Assembly: GCA_015501605.1 (NCBI GenBank) | Contig: JADNRZ010000013.1 | Coordinates: forward strand, 1,426,001-1,490,000 | Direction of reading: 5' to 3' | DNA: 64,000 nt | Source: Panaeolus papilionaceus | Taxonomy: Eukaryota > Basidiomycota > Agaricomycetes > Agaricales | Shown here: one piece after another, positions 22,587 through 33,495 of the stretch | Numbering within the stretch: the first letter of the stretch is position 1 | Layout of the letters: each line of letters begins with the position of its first letter | The notes under the pieces: model-generated | The model's database searches: none | Told to the model about the DNA's origin: nothing | Seen by the model: only the letters and a program-made list of their open reading frames with translations | Made by a program: the position numbers and the translations under genes

Positions 22587-23201
22587 CTATCATCAGCCCC
22601 CACTCGGGTAAAAATGGGGTCTTTGAGTGCTGTGATTTTTTCAGGGAGATTCCTTGCTCTATAACTTCGTATATTGGTAGATTTATGTCTTTTGTATATG
22701 GCCATATTTTTTTAAGTGAGGAGAAACGACAGGATACTTGCCTCGGAGTGTTTCCGGTAGGGGGACTCGAAATGTTCACCACTCTGGTAAAGACTTCGTC
22801 GTTGTCACTTCGGTCGTCAGATCAAATTTGATGGATTTTTCACATCCCGATCGTTAGCCGAATCGCAGCAGCCTCAAAGGACCGGTGCTGAAGGAGTGAA
22901 TCAAAAGGACGTGCTGAAGCTCATATCACGCGTGTCACTCACAAAAGTTGGTGAACAACGGTTTCTCTCCTGGTGAAGTTAATTTCCCCTTTTAAACTCT
23001 GAATTTTGGTATCGCGAAAAAACCACTATTTAAAAATCAGCGCTTCCTGTGTATCGTTTTTCGCAAAATAAAAGAGCAGGTCTGATGTATTGCAACAGTT
23101 AATACTTAAATAAAAAATCTCAATTCCGTAGGTCCAATATTACAAGAGGAATTCAGAATTAACTGACTGGTGGTCATTACCCAAGTGACCCACGATGATA
23201 G
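22587..23201. mobile_element. 615-bp TA-flanked element with empty site in unit D
   Basis: Ends CTATCATCAGCCCCCACTCG on the left and CTATCATCGTGGGTCACTTG (reverse complement) on the right, with TA on both sides (22585-22586, 23202-23203). The paralogous point in unit D (about 33670) reads AACTTGGTGTAATGGGG with a single TA and no insert. Non-autonomous; related by its ends to the element at 24734-25379. Confidence 0.9.
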
Positions 23202-23621
23202 TAATGATGTCCGCAAGGTAAGCAGTATTTTAAATCCGTTTGACATGCAGGGTCTCTATAACACTATAATTTGGTTGGCAGGCATAGCATTGATTATAAA
23301 AGTACATAATTTCTCAAGGATACATGCGGAGAAGCAGCGTAGTTTCAATCCCCCCCGAAGACTCGAATGGCTCGGGAGGAGTCAAGGTCAGCTCCTTCGT
23401 AATTTACAAAAACCGAAACAAAACAAAAAAACAAAAAGTCAATCACATGTCGTGCGTTGAACGATTGAGGGTGCCTAAAAGAGAGCCAAATTAACAACGC
23501 TTCATCTGTAACATCATGTCGAGTGTAAGGACCTCGCAAGATCACAGACACTAGACATAATGGGACGGACGAGCAAAGACGAAGGGCGATGTACGTGATG
23601 ATTGGCAGATGGTGTGGTTCC

Positions 23622-23943
23622 TCAAATGGGGGAGAGGAGCGTGATAGCAGCACAGGTAGCGCTGCAGGTGCCAAGCGCACCGTTGCATGCCACGATGGCG
23701 GGTGGTGCTAGGGGAGCTGCGATTGTACCGAAGGTGAATCCGGCTGCAGCATAGCATGCGACGGCGAGGGTGTTGCATCCTTTCAGAGGCAGTTAGAACA
23801 GATGATATACAGTGGGGCCGGTGAATGGAATGCTTACCGGTTTGACAGAGCCCGTAGGTGATGAGTCCAGCGTTCACAGTGGGGAGGAGGGCCATGGCAA
23901 GAAGGGCAGCGGAGGTGAAGGTTCGGTTAAGCTTGAATTGCAT
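23622..23943 (-). CDS. Small secreted Cys-rich protein, copy B, 87 aa
   Basis: Exons 23943-23838 and 23779-23622. Signal peptide MQFKLNRTFTSAALLAMALL, then AGLITYGLCQTGCNTLAVAC and the same six-Cys pattern as copy A, ending ITLLSPI. The frame, the intron phase (Gly codon split after the first base) and the stop are intact. Compared with copy D the mature protein differs by only a few residues (for example LAVAC against VVVAC). Unit B flanks, including the TATA-like box, are conserved, so expression is plausible. Confidence 0.85.
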
Positions 23944-24733
23944 GATGTGTTTGGTGGGAGTTGAGTACGAGGTACAAGCTGGGGTAGTGGTAGTGGTGGT
24001 ATGAGGCAGAGATAGGGAGGAGACGTCTAGAATGCAGGACGACTTTTATACTGTTCTTCCCTCAAATTCAGACGGAGACGAAACGTACAAGCCGAGGAGG
24101 CGAATCATGCAAGTATGCATTATTGTATGGGAACATGGGAAAGGTCGAGAGCAGCCCATGTTTACGTTGGTTATGACTCAAAGTTAAAGGCGTGATGGAG
24201 CTACCGGATGTTGCGAAGCGTTTTGTATTGGATTCTCAGTTCGAATCATTGATCCCTAAAGGGTTCGTGGCTCCATTTCTCACTCGTTGACCGTCAGGCT
24301 GCAGAGTGGAACACTGCGTCTAGCCCTCTGCACTGAAAGATGGGAAGGGCATACTGCCAAGACGAATCGAAGTATTGTGGCCGTTTGGTCACAACCCCAG
24401 GCGTCACCCACAATGATCATCAAACCTTAAATATTGACCCCACAATGCTATTATTAGCTCACGCATGTACCACCCAGTCAAAGCCTTTCCAGCATGAAGA
24501 AACCTCTTCCGCAGTACCACCGGCAACGAGGCGAGTCGGAAAACAAGTCAGATTCAAATCTATTTGATTCGTTCAACGAATACATGTGCATCAAGAATAA
24601 GCGTATATAACAAACTAGAACGATACGAGTCAAATAACGAGGAACTGGAAAATGGAACAGAAAAGAGAAGAGGACTAAACCCTAAGCATCGGAAATGAAA
24701 TTTTGTCTTAGCAAAAAGTTGTATACAATTATA

Positions 24734-25379
24734 CTATCATCGGTCACCACTCGGGTCGTGTCACCACCCGGGTAATTTTTGTAATCTGCAGATATCTCGC
24801 TCAATTTTGCAAATTATAATCTGAGGATTTAAATCTGGGTAGATTCAAGAAGAATACACCAGGATCTGTACTTAGATATAGAAAAATATAGAAACAAGGA
24901 GTGTAATAATTTGCAGATTGAATCGTGACTCTCAAAAAGTCACGAAAAATGGGTGTTCTTTTCCAGATCCTATCCGATGTTGTGCTCATATTCCCAACCG
25001 GCCTGTAACTCATGGTAGTAGATTACTATATCCCTACCAAATATTAGGCTACCTCGAAGCTATCTGCATTTACGAGTGAGGAAATACTTATCGCATAGAC
25101 ATGAAATCTGGTTATTTGATGGCATCAGTTTCTGCCAAACCGACCTTTCCACCACAGTGACGTTTCGTAACAGCAAAACCCGAGTGGTGGCATTTTCGAC
25201 TAGAATCCACCGGAAACACTCCGTGGCTCGTTCTCCCCCGTTTTTCTTCATTTAAAAATCATATTCATACAGAGAAATAAAAGTTTTACCGATATACCAA
25301 GTCTCAATACTAAGGGAGCAAAGGAAAATATTCCAGACACCGAGAAGTGGGATTCTACCCGACTGGTGACCGATGATAG
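24734..25379. mobile_element. 646-bp TA-flanked element, relative of 22587-23201
   Basis: Left end CTATCATCGGTCACCACTCG, right end in reverse complement CTATCATCGGTCACCAGTCG, flanked by TA at 24732-24733 and 25380-25381. Nearly perfect ends suggest a younger copy than the element at 22587. No coding capacity seen. Confidence 0.9.
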
Positions 25380-25381
25380 TA

Positions 25382-25853
25382 ATACCAATATAGATTGATA
25401 CCTCCCACAGGTACAAAAGTGTTGAATCTCAAGGAACTGATGGGTGTAGTCGATAGATGGGACTTAGGATTAACATGGGTGTAGTGGGGCTGATGCAGAT
25501 CATCTAGCGCTGGAGAGCTGATGAAGCGCCGTTAAGTATCGCAACTGTGGTTACTGCACGAAGTAATGTGGAACCTTGCAATGATAATGTCGGTGCGAGA
25601 TGGTGAAAAGGTGAATCATCTATTGATGGCGAAGCGCACGGATTCTGACGCGGAACCAGTTCCGTAATTTTTTGTAGATTCCACCGTTGGTGGGAGTCGG
25701 AGTGCCACTAAAGTGTTCAAGTCTCTGACAGCGCTCATAGAGCGCAGATGATGACTACATTCAAGAGAAGTTCTCTGAAATACCTTTCACCTATATAAGA
25801 CGTTCTCAGGTCGAATCCGATAACATAAACTCCTCACCTTTTTCTGGACAATA
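25382..25853. other. Upstream region of a decayed secreted-protein gene
   Basis: TATATAAG at 25792-25799 lies about 60 nt before an ATG at 25854. No gene seen in the rest. Confidence 0.45.
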
Positions 25854-26760
25854 ATGACCAACCGTTTTTTGAATTTCTTCGTCATACTTCTTGTTCTCCT
25901 GCCTTCATTTGCAAATTCTGAGGAGGTTAACCCTCCTGGGTGTGTTAGCCCTTCTCCAGATCGGCAAGGGTTCGAAGGTCAGATTGATCATACATGTATT
26001 ATTGATTGCACTTACAGCTTCACTTTGTAGCCGACGACGGTATAGTGGATTTGTTCAGAATTGACTGCGTCGGAGGTTTATGATGTTTCAGACTCATCAA
26101 GGTGAGTGAGGAGGCGCGTGTGCGTACTCTCTCAGATCGACATCACGACTAATATAAAATTGAGAAGATTTTGGCCAAAGAGATCTGCGAGGACATGGAC
26201 CGACAATATTTTTATGTTGGAATACTATCAGTATCATCTTATCTTGAAAATTGCACAAAAATGTCGCCCCAAAGGAACGGACTTCACACCGAGTAACCCC
26301 TTTAATTTTTCATGCTGGCACTTGTGCCCTCAAGCTCAGCAGCCTCCAGCAACAGTTCAACGACAACTATATAAAAACGTACACTCAGGGCTCCCTTCAG
26401 TTATTGTTTTGTTCACATTTCTTCCACGACTCATAGCACAAATGCGTTCCAAGCATGCAGACGAATACTTGCTGGACTTGTCAGTCACCCACGCCAAATC
26501 CTATGATAAATGCACTTAAGAATATTATAATAATGACCGTATTATAGCACTCACCAACCCAGTGACGTCTCTCGCAATGTAAGTATGACTGTGGCTACAG
26601 GACATTTCCTACGATGCTTCGCCCACTGGTATGGGACCTACCTTGCACATCTGGAATAACTACCGTATTGACTCTTATTTTGAGACTGTTCGTACTGTCA
26701 GAGGTGAATACGAAGATCTTCGGTCCAGTTCATTTACGCTCTAATGAATCACAACTTGGT
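25854..26760 (+). pseudogene. Decayed gene for a secreted protein, family not recognised
   Basis: Starts with a clear signal peptide (MTNRFLNFFVILLVLLPSFA) behind a TATA box. A first intron is likely after DRQGFE. After that, protein-like stretches continue in different frames: KEICEDMDRQYFYVGILSVS, LSSLQQQFNDNYIKTYTQ, ADEYLLDLSVTHAKSYDKCT followed by a stop, YYNNDRIIALTNPVTSL, and IWNNYRIDSYFETVRTVRG. I could not join them into one frame with consistent introns, so a pseudogene is the most likely reading. A poorly known multi-intron gene is the alternative. A similar fragment lies at 22090-22260. Confidence 0.5.
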
Positions 26761-27339
26761 GATAGTCTCAGAAAACTGACGGTTTCTAAGACTTTGAGGG
26801 ATGCGGGCAAGCCTCAGTTTCAACGACCTTGTGTGGGACTTTATCGATAGCTACGAGGCTTCCTTTATACCTAGTTCCCTATCCTTATCCCTCGAATTCA
26901 TTTGCACTGATTTGCACCTTTTGTCTTCTGCGACACATCCTTCATTGCTCTATATTTTGTGGTCATCGCCATAACGTGTACTGTTCCCCAGATTCATTTG
27001 CTATTTTTGCACCTTTCAGGTTTGGCCTCACAGCCTCAGGAGCACTAGGTCATATCGCCTTTCAGCCTACCAACATTGAGTTGAGAGAAATTCACGCGCC
27101 GGAGTAGAGCGAGCCGAGCCATTGATCGTGTTGATTTAATACGTATGATGAAACACAAACTTAGTTCACTCTGAAAATTGGGTGCAACTACACGGTACTA
27201 GGGAATATAATGGTATGCGTGAGCACCGTGCAAGAGTATTTACATGCCTTTCACAGCGTGGTCTCAGATCCCACCCAGTCATGACAATTAGACGTGGGGA
27301 GGGGATAAGGTGAACACTATGCGGCTGAACGTTTGAGGC
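26761..27339. other. Spacer, no gene seen
   Basis: T-rich, with weak open frames only. Nothing supported. Confidence 0.4.
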
Positions 27340-28333
27340 GCCTGTAATGAAGGCTAATCAATAAAGTGCTTCATCTGTTACATCATGTCGAGTGTGAGCG
27401 GCCTCGTGAGACCTCGCGCACTCTACATGATAGGACCGACGAGCAGTCATAGTGTAGTGACATACCCTAGCGACGGGCCATTACCAGTTACATGGTGTAG
27501 TGGTCTAAATAGGTGAGCCGAGCGTGATAGCAGCACAGGCAGCGCTGCAGGTGCCCAGGGCATTGTTGCATGCGACGATGGCGGGTGGTGCGAGGGGAGC
27601 TACGACTGTCCCGAAGGTGAATCCGGCTGCAGTATAGCATGCTACGACGACGGTGTTGCATTCTGTCCGAGATTGTTAATACCGAAGATACACATTCATC
27701 ATTGGCGAGTGGAATGCTTACCGGTTTGACAGATCCCATAGTTGATATTTCCAGCATTCACAGAGGGGAGGAGGACCATGACGAGCACAGCGGTGGAGGT
27801 GAAGGTACGGTTAAGCTTGAATTGCATGTTGTGTTTAGTGGGAGTTGAGTACGGTGGACTGTGGTAGCAGTAGTGGTTGTACGAGGTAGAGTTGGGGAGT
27901 GATGGCTGGAATGTTGGGCAAGTTTTATAACGTTCCTCCCTCGAATTCAGGCGGAGCTGAATCTTACAAGCCGAAGAGGGGAATCATGTCACGGTGTGTT
28001 ATTGTATAGGAAAGGCCTGGAGCGTCCCATGTATCATTACGTTGGTACACTCAACAAAGTTTGACGAAAAGGCGTGAGGGATGTTACCAAGCATTGTGAA
28101 TTAGATTCTCCATATGAAATCATTCATACCCTGGGTTATTCGTGGCTTCTTTATCTCTCTCTCTCTCTCTTTTTTCTCTTTCATCTTTCTTGTGGAATGG
28201 CTTCATTCTTCGCTCGCTGACACTCAGGCTACAGAGTGGAACATTGAGTCTGCTTTTCTGTACTGAGAAGGCGAGAAGGTCTGCTTGCACACAATCCCAG
28301 GTGTCACCCACAATGATCATCAAACCTTAGTTA
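27340..28333. repeat. Duplication unit C
   Basis: The right part (27830-28330: promoter and upstream region of the Cys-rich gene, including a CT-repeat run near 28155) is almost identical to D 34435-34935. The left part (27340-27500) is clearly more diverged from A, B and D. The match to D ends at ATGATCATCAAACCTTA. Confidence 0.8.
27505..27827 (-). CDS. Small secreted Cys-rich protein, copy C, 87 aa
   Basis: Exons 27827-27722 and 27662-27505. Signal peptide MQFKLNRTFTSTAVLVMVLL, mature part NINYGICQTECNTVVVACY, ending ITLGSPI with TAG. The six Cys are kept although this is the most diverged copy; Gly before the second Cys is replaced by Glu because the exon starts AA instead of GA. The intact frame in spite of divergence argues for selection. 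Confidence 0.83.
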
Positions 28334-28989
28334 ACGTTAAAATGTTAACAATTGTCGCAGATTTCCCATCGGTGTTGGGACAGCGCCGTTGAATGCCAGT
28401 GTAACGGCCCGCTGTTTGCGATTTCGGGTTGACATGAGACCCGGCCGTTTCTTGGTGACCGTTTTCGACCGTTCCTGGCACCGTTAGCGCAGTAGAACAC
28501 CCTGTTCGGATGCGTTACAACTGGCAATTTGTGCTCCCAGTGTTGGACACCGTTCCAAGCCGTCGTGACGCGCTGTAACGGCTGTGCGAATTTTGCGACT
28601 AATAATTATTTATTAATTACGGCTGGAATCTCAATCAACATGATCAGTCTAGTACCTCTCGCATATCCGCATCGGAACTGGGCCCAACTAGTGACTCGTC
28701 TTCAGCCATGGCGTTCCAAATCCACAATCATAAGTATGTACCGCCAACGTCATGGCATCCTTTCAGAAATCAAATCCCCACCTTCCTTCAACATACTCCG
28801 CATCATGGAACAAGCTGGCGGTATACTTTTTGAACGGATGAGGACGCTTTATGGCAACGTACTTGGTGGGAGTCATGGCAAAATTGAGAATTTATTTTCC
28901 GTTTCTTTGTCCCCTTCAATCGGGAACGAAGATGCTGATGCATGGCATAGTACGTACGTATCAGTATGCAGCACTTCAGCGTCGTGGTT
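28334..28989. other. Spacer with an imperfect palindromic stretch and a weak open frame
   Basis: The interval 28353-28602 starts GTCGCA and ends TGCGAC, and is rich in CCGTT/AACGG in both orientations, so it may be an old MITE. A plus-strand open frame from 28529 to 29008 has protein-like parts (SFNILRIMEQAGGILFERM) but no domain. I do not call it a gene. Confidence 0.3.
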
Positions 28990-29070
28990 AACCTTATTCC
29001 ACAGATAACATTCTTCCTCACCCAATGTCACGTACCACGTACCACCCTCTGCCTAACGCCCGTTCATCCT

Positions 29071-29280
29071 TTACCACTCGTAGTCCAAGTTTCCAAGGTG
29101 CTCATCGCACCTAATCATCGTCCATCTATCGTCCACTCTCATCCCACAAATGGATGGACACAGGATGGATTTTGGATGCGTATGGATGTGACGGGCCAAC
29201 GTGTGTTGTGGTTTGGGAATTGGAGGCGTAAAATTGTCTGTGAGCTCCTTACACTCAACGATAATAAATGGTGGTGTTGA
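29071..29280 (-). pseudogene. Relic of an unrecognised gene, copy 1
   Basis: The minus strand reads IIVECKELTDNFTPPIPKP then HPKSILCPSICGMRVDD, clearly related to copy 2 at 32183-32488. Both lack a start, and their frames diverge after CGMRV. Function unknown. Confidence 0.5.
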
Positions 29281-29694
29281 CCCTTGGCTTTAGAGTTGTG
29301 GTTGATCTCGTCCAAAACCGTCTAGGCTATACCACCCATCCTCCATGAACTACCACGACTAGCAACCTGACCTTGAGTATGTGTTCATCCTTCCCAGTCT
29401 CTGTCGCGCTATCGCTCAAATCTAAGCCAAATATCCAACACCTCGTCATCGTCGTCCCCAGGTTGTTGTGACCGCAGCCTGTGCCTGCACAAGCTGCAAA
29501 TTGGCGAATACCACCAAGCTTAGACTAAGAGCGACAAGTCTTGCAGGCAACCCTCAGCGACGATGTTTGGTGTACGCTGATGTAGATCCTAACAGATTGA
29601 AGATGTAGATGGCGGGGCTATCTGCAGGTAACTGGTGAGTCATGTGTATTTTATCAACAGAAAAACGATGGCATATATTAACTATCCCTTCTAG

Positions 29695-29920
29695 TCCCAA
29701 CGTGCGGACCTCTTGCCAATCCTTGGATCATCGCATCCACCGTCTCCACAGGCCTCCATGTTTTTTCCCCTGTGAGCATGTTTTCTGCTCAACGTGTCAC
29801 CGGCGTCATCGTCGACATCTCATCGGCCAAGTCTATCCTCTTGGATGTAGCGCTCCGCGTGATGAAGTAGAGATTCTGGAGGGAATACGCCAACATCGTA
29901 TATCATGGGACGGTTTGTAA
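29695..29920 (+). pseudogene. RING-finger relic, copy 1
   Basis: After an acceptor-like CTTCTAG the frame contains HRPPCFFPCEHVFCSTCHRR, matching the central C-x-H-x2-C-x2-C of RING fingers, then YPLGCSAPRDEVEIL. The first Cys pair, visible in copy 2 as CSICG, is lost here (PNVRTSC). No start exon is found, so this seems to be a decayed E3-ligase-type gene. Confidence 0.55.
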
Positions 29921-30300
29921 GTTTTGTCAGGATTTCTTTATTCTAGACGAGACTGTTGGTGCTGATGCAGTATCCCTAGGACGCTTCCCATCAGGCTCAC
30001 TTTTTCCTCGCATCGGCCGTCCCTCATTTCTACACGCCCCCTTTATTTCTATGCGCAGTTTTCTCATCCTTACCCTATGACACCGATCCTTTGCCACAGT
30101 ATTTAAGGAGCCAATCTCCTGATAATAACTTCGACCTTGCTTCATCCTGCCTCAAGTCGAAAACATCACAACTCATCTGACTCTCATGCTGAGAGAGAAC
30201 CGTTGCTCGTGTCACTCAATACGACATGCTCAACGCGCTCCAGTCTCTAATCGCATACCGAGTCTGATGCAGTTAACGGCTGATGTAGTGCGATTACGAC

Positions 30301-30922
30301 GACGGGTATACACAAAGAATTCAAGATATTGGTCGAGGTTAGTCAGGTTCTCAAGGAATAGGTAAGTCATGCATGACTTGTTCATCGCGCTCATCGGCTT
30401 AACTCTCTTCTAGTGATCCCATTTGCTTATTTGGTGCCGACGCTGTGTTCATCTCATGCTTCCACCCTCACCCGCATCCCTCTGCTCAACGTGCCCATGC
30501 ATCACCAACCCATCTTGTCAATGGTGTGAATGAGGTTGATGTGCTCACGATCTGCATTGAAACAATGTTGGAATAGACGGTCGCTCTGTGTACCTATGTA
30601 TCTTATTCTAATACCATTTTACTAAACGACTACCCCAGTTTTTGTGAGACGTTGTTAGAGCGATCCTATCTCTGCGTTTACATCAGTTTTCTGATGAGTA
30701 TCGTTCATTTCTGGGTTGAGGCAAAAACAAAAGAATCATGAATTTTTTGTAAAAAAGGAACATTTTTATCGACGGTGAATAGAGTGACGACCTAATCGGA
30801 CAGATTCAATACACGAATGGTAACAATAGGCGGAGAACCAGGTGCATAACGGGAAAAAAATGACAATCAAACCACCAACTTTACACTACAAACCACAAAG
30901 TGAATGAAGAAGTAACTAGCTA
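30301..30922. other. Spacer 3' of the 371-residue gene
   Basis: No supported gene. A stretch near 30415-30580 might continue the relic of copy 1, but nothing can be assigned. Confidence 0.35.
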
Positions 30923-32155
30923 TCAACGATGACCGTCGCATCTAGAGCGAAATGTGAGTTTGTCCTCGAGAGATCGGAAGCCTTTCTTAAGGTGATCTTT
31001 GAGAGATACTCGTGACGAGACACTGCCTTCCGGAGTCGCAGACACGGGATGACGAATCGTTATATCATCACAGCCTGGCGTTGCAGTGGTAGACACCCTG
31101 TCGGGGACGATCGAGGATGGATGCGGCTCAACAGTAGCTGGTGTGCCGACGTCGTTTTCTGGATGAGTTGATGTAACGTGGCTGGGAATCGGATTTGTAG
31201 AAGCTATCTCCGATGTTGCAGCGTGATTGGGGAGGTTGGGGATGGGGTCGCTAGATGAGGGTGGAGACCATAATGGTGGTGCCTCCTGCGGTATTATGGT
31301 TGGCCCAAGGGCGTTTTCCGACGCTAATGTTCAAAACCAGTCAGTCAAATGAAACATTACAGACGAGTGATGAATACCTTTCTTGCATCCCTCCAGGGGA
31401 GTGCTACGCTCCAGGAGCATGGCCACATGTTGCGCAAGATCCTGTTCGACAAGGTTGAGTTGATGGGTGAGTGTTATCTCACGTACACCATCGGGATTTG
31501 TGTGGAGGTGAACGAGAGCGTGCGTCAAAGCTGCTTGCTCCTCCCGAGCCTCGTTGACCTGATCCAGTAGATCCTGGTAGACGCCTCGCTCTGGTACTCC
31601 TTTGAATCCACGAGGCGGCCTACCAAACCCGACGAGCTGTCTTAAGAATTTTGCTAGGTTGTTCTTGACCTCCGGAAGCCTCGAAAGCACCACCAATTCG
31701 AGTCGTGGATCAGGATTGGTGATGAGTCGCATCTTCTCCTGTTGAAGGTATTCCTTCTCTTGTTGAGCATTACTGATGCGATCAAGGAGCTCCTGGTAAA
31801 GGAGCGGAGCGGAAGCATCCTCTGATTCGATTGGGTTGTACCTCAACGGCTCCCAGGCATAACCTTCGATGTTGATAATACTCTGTAGTATTAGAATCGC
31901 AGAATCAAAGTCATTGTGGAACCTCGATATCTGTGCACCTTCACTAATTGCGCCCTGGAATTGCAGTGTAAAAAGTTACAAATATAGAACTAATACCAGT
32001 AGAAAAAATAACCATACCTTCCAGATATCATCTGGGAGTTGTGCAAACTTGGTTTCCGCACGCTTTTTGGCCTGTGGGTTGCCCAACCTGTCCCACATAG
32101 TGGTGACAATGTTGAAACGATGGAAAGCCTTGTTGTCCAAGAGGGATTGAATCAT
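30923..32155 (-). CDS. Protein of unknown function with coiled-coil middle, 371 aa
   Basis: Three exons: 32155-32018, 31954-31378 and 31323-30923, all in frame. The N-terminus (MIQSLLDNKAFHRFNIVTTM) and the acidic QLPDDIWK are followed by a Leu/Glu/Gln-rich middle that looks helical (YQELLDRISNAQQEKEYLQQ; LLDQVNEAREEQAALTHALV). The repeat-like pairing of these two segments, each starting Tyr-Gln-(Asp/Glu)-Leu-Leu-Asp, suggests an internal duplication. The last exon is rich in Pro, Ser and Thr and ends with a basic patch (HLKKGFRSLEDKLTFRSRC). No signal peptide or membrane segment. I do not recognise a family. The gene sits between the two copies of the 1.3-kb duplication and its start lies 11 bp from copy 2. 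Confidence 0.75.
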
Positions 32156-32182
32156 TTTTATTGACCGTATTCCACAGGTGTT

Positions 32183-32488
32183 ACACTTCCTCAACCAATG
32201 CCATGTACCACCCCTCAGACCAACATTTGTTCGCCCTTTTACCACCTACAGTCTGAGCTTCAAAGTGCTCATCACATATAACCATCACCAATGCCCTTCT
32301 ACTCTCATCCCGCAAGTGGGCGGGCACGGGATTGATTTTGGAGGAATATGGATGTGACAGGCCGGCGGGCATCGTGTCTTGGGAATTGGAGATGTTAAAT
32401 TATCTGTGAGCGCCTTACACTCAACTATCATACATAGTGGTGCTGACGTTGGGACATCAGCAGGCTTTAAAATTGTCGTGGAAATCAT
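32183..32488 (-). pseudogene. Relic of an unrecognised gene, copy 2
   Basis: Reads IVECKALTDNLTSPIPKT then PPKSIPCPPTCGMRVEG. In a shifted frame it continues ALVMVICDEHFEAQTVGG, which matches the RCDEHLGN region of copy 1. Frames are broken in both copies. Confidence 0.5.
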
Positions 32489-32805
32489 CCAAGAAATGTC
32501 CCCGCTACACCGCCCGTGTTCCTTCCACCAACCTGTCTACAACCACTTGCAATGCCTAGCACCCAGAACCTCGCCATTGTCACCATCGCATAGTTTTTAC
32601 CCTGGACAAGTGCAACCCCGTTCACAACCATGGGCAAGAACGATCAACATAGGAATCAACCTTTAACAACGATATCTAGTACACTCTAGAGTTGCACCAT
32701 GCACGTTGAATATATGCGCATTTGGGCTATCCCCAGACAACTGGTGAGTCGTGTATTTTTATCAACGGGAAACCGACGGCATGTATTAACTTATATCTCT
32801 TCTAG

Positions 32806-32970
32806 TGCTCAATATGCGGACCTCTTTGTCCATCCTTGGATCATCGGATCCATCGTCTCCACAGGTCTCCTTATTTTTCCCATGTGAGCATGTTTTTCTA
32901 CTCAACGTATCAGCCTCGTAATCGTCAATATCTCGTCGACCAAGCTTGCCCTTTTGGATGTCCTGTTTGA
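32806..32970 (+). pseudogene. RING-finger relic, copy 2
   Basis: Begins CSICGPLCPSLDHRIHRLHR, with the first Cys pair of a RING finger intact and the same SLDHRIHRLHR as copy 1. The central ligands are destroyed (SHVSMFFYSTY) by a lost and a gained T that shift the frame locally. A stop follows CPFGCPV. Confidence 0.55.
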
Positions 32971-33495
32971 CGTTATGACCTGGAGACTCTGGGGGGGATA
33001 CCACGAGTAACATGTATTAAGGGACAGGCAGCTAGTGGTAAGTTTCATTATTGGATCACAGTCGCTGGTGCTGATGCAGTATCTATCAGGTTCACTTTTT
33101 CCTCGCGTCATTGTTTCACTTCGTGGTCGTCCCTCCATTCTACATACTCCCATTATTTCTCTGCGTAACCCGCTCATCCTTACCCCATGACACCGATCCT
33201 CGGCCACAGTATATAAGGAACCGCTCTCGCCACGCTAAATACGACCTCGCTTCTTCCGGCCTCAACCTGAAAATGTAACAACACATCTGATTCCGACGTT
33301 GAGAGTTATATGCATCTGTCGCTCTGTGCGACATGCTTAACGCGCTCTCATCGCATATCGAATCTGGGCTAGTCACCAGCTGATGTCGTTGCGATTACGA
33401 CAACTGGGATCTGCCAATGATTCAAGTTATCGGCCGACGTATGACCATGCTGGGTTTAACTCGTCAGAGGGTCTGAGCGCTATCTGAGTGTGTCA

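Larger units (their letters stand above)
22274..24690. repeat. Duplication unit B
   Basis: Matches unit A from GCTACGCCGCACAGTC and unit D from CTGAGTGTGTCAATGGATGA. It contains a small open frame, an inserted 615-bp TA element (22587-23201), and one Cys-rich gene. The right part (24413-24690) is almost the same as D 34913-35190, ending near GAGAAGAGGACTAA. Confidence 0.85.
28990..30300. repeat. Diverged 1.3-kb duplication, copy 1
   Basis: Aligns with 32166-33400 over its length with many substitutions and small indels. Examples: TTATTCCACAG at the left edge, GATCATCG with CGTCTCCACAGG in the middle, CCTTACCC with ATGACACCGATCCT near the right, and GCGATTACGAC at the right edge. The two copies flank the gene at 30923-32155. 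Confidence 0.8.
32166..33400. repeat. Diverged 1.3-kb duplication, copy 2
   Basis: Counterpart of 28990-30300, in the same orientation. A TATA-like CAGTATATAAGG at about 33209-33220 corresponds to CAGTATTTAAGG in copy 1. Confidence 0.8.

Noticed and set aside
26829..27107. 92-codon frame upstream of Cys-rich copy C
   Set aside because: Alternates Phe, Cys, His and Leu without pattern; no promoter or partner exon; likely chance.
28142..28330. CT-repeat-derived frames in units C and D
   Set aside because: The repeated Ser-Leu run is only the translation of a CT tract in the upstream region of the Cys-rich genes.
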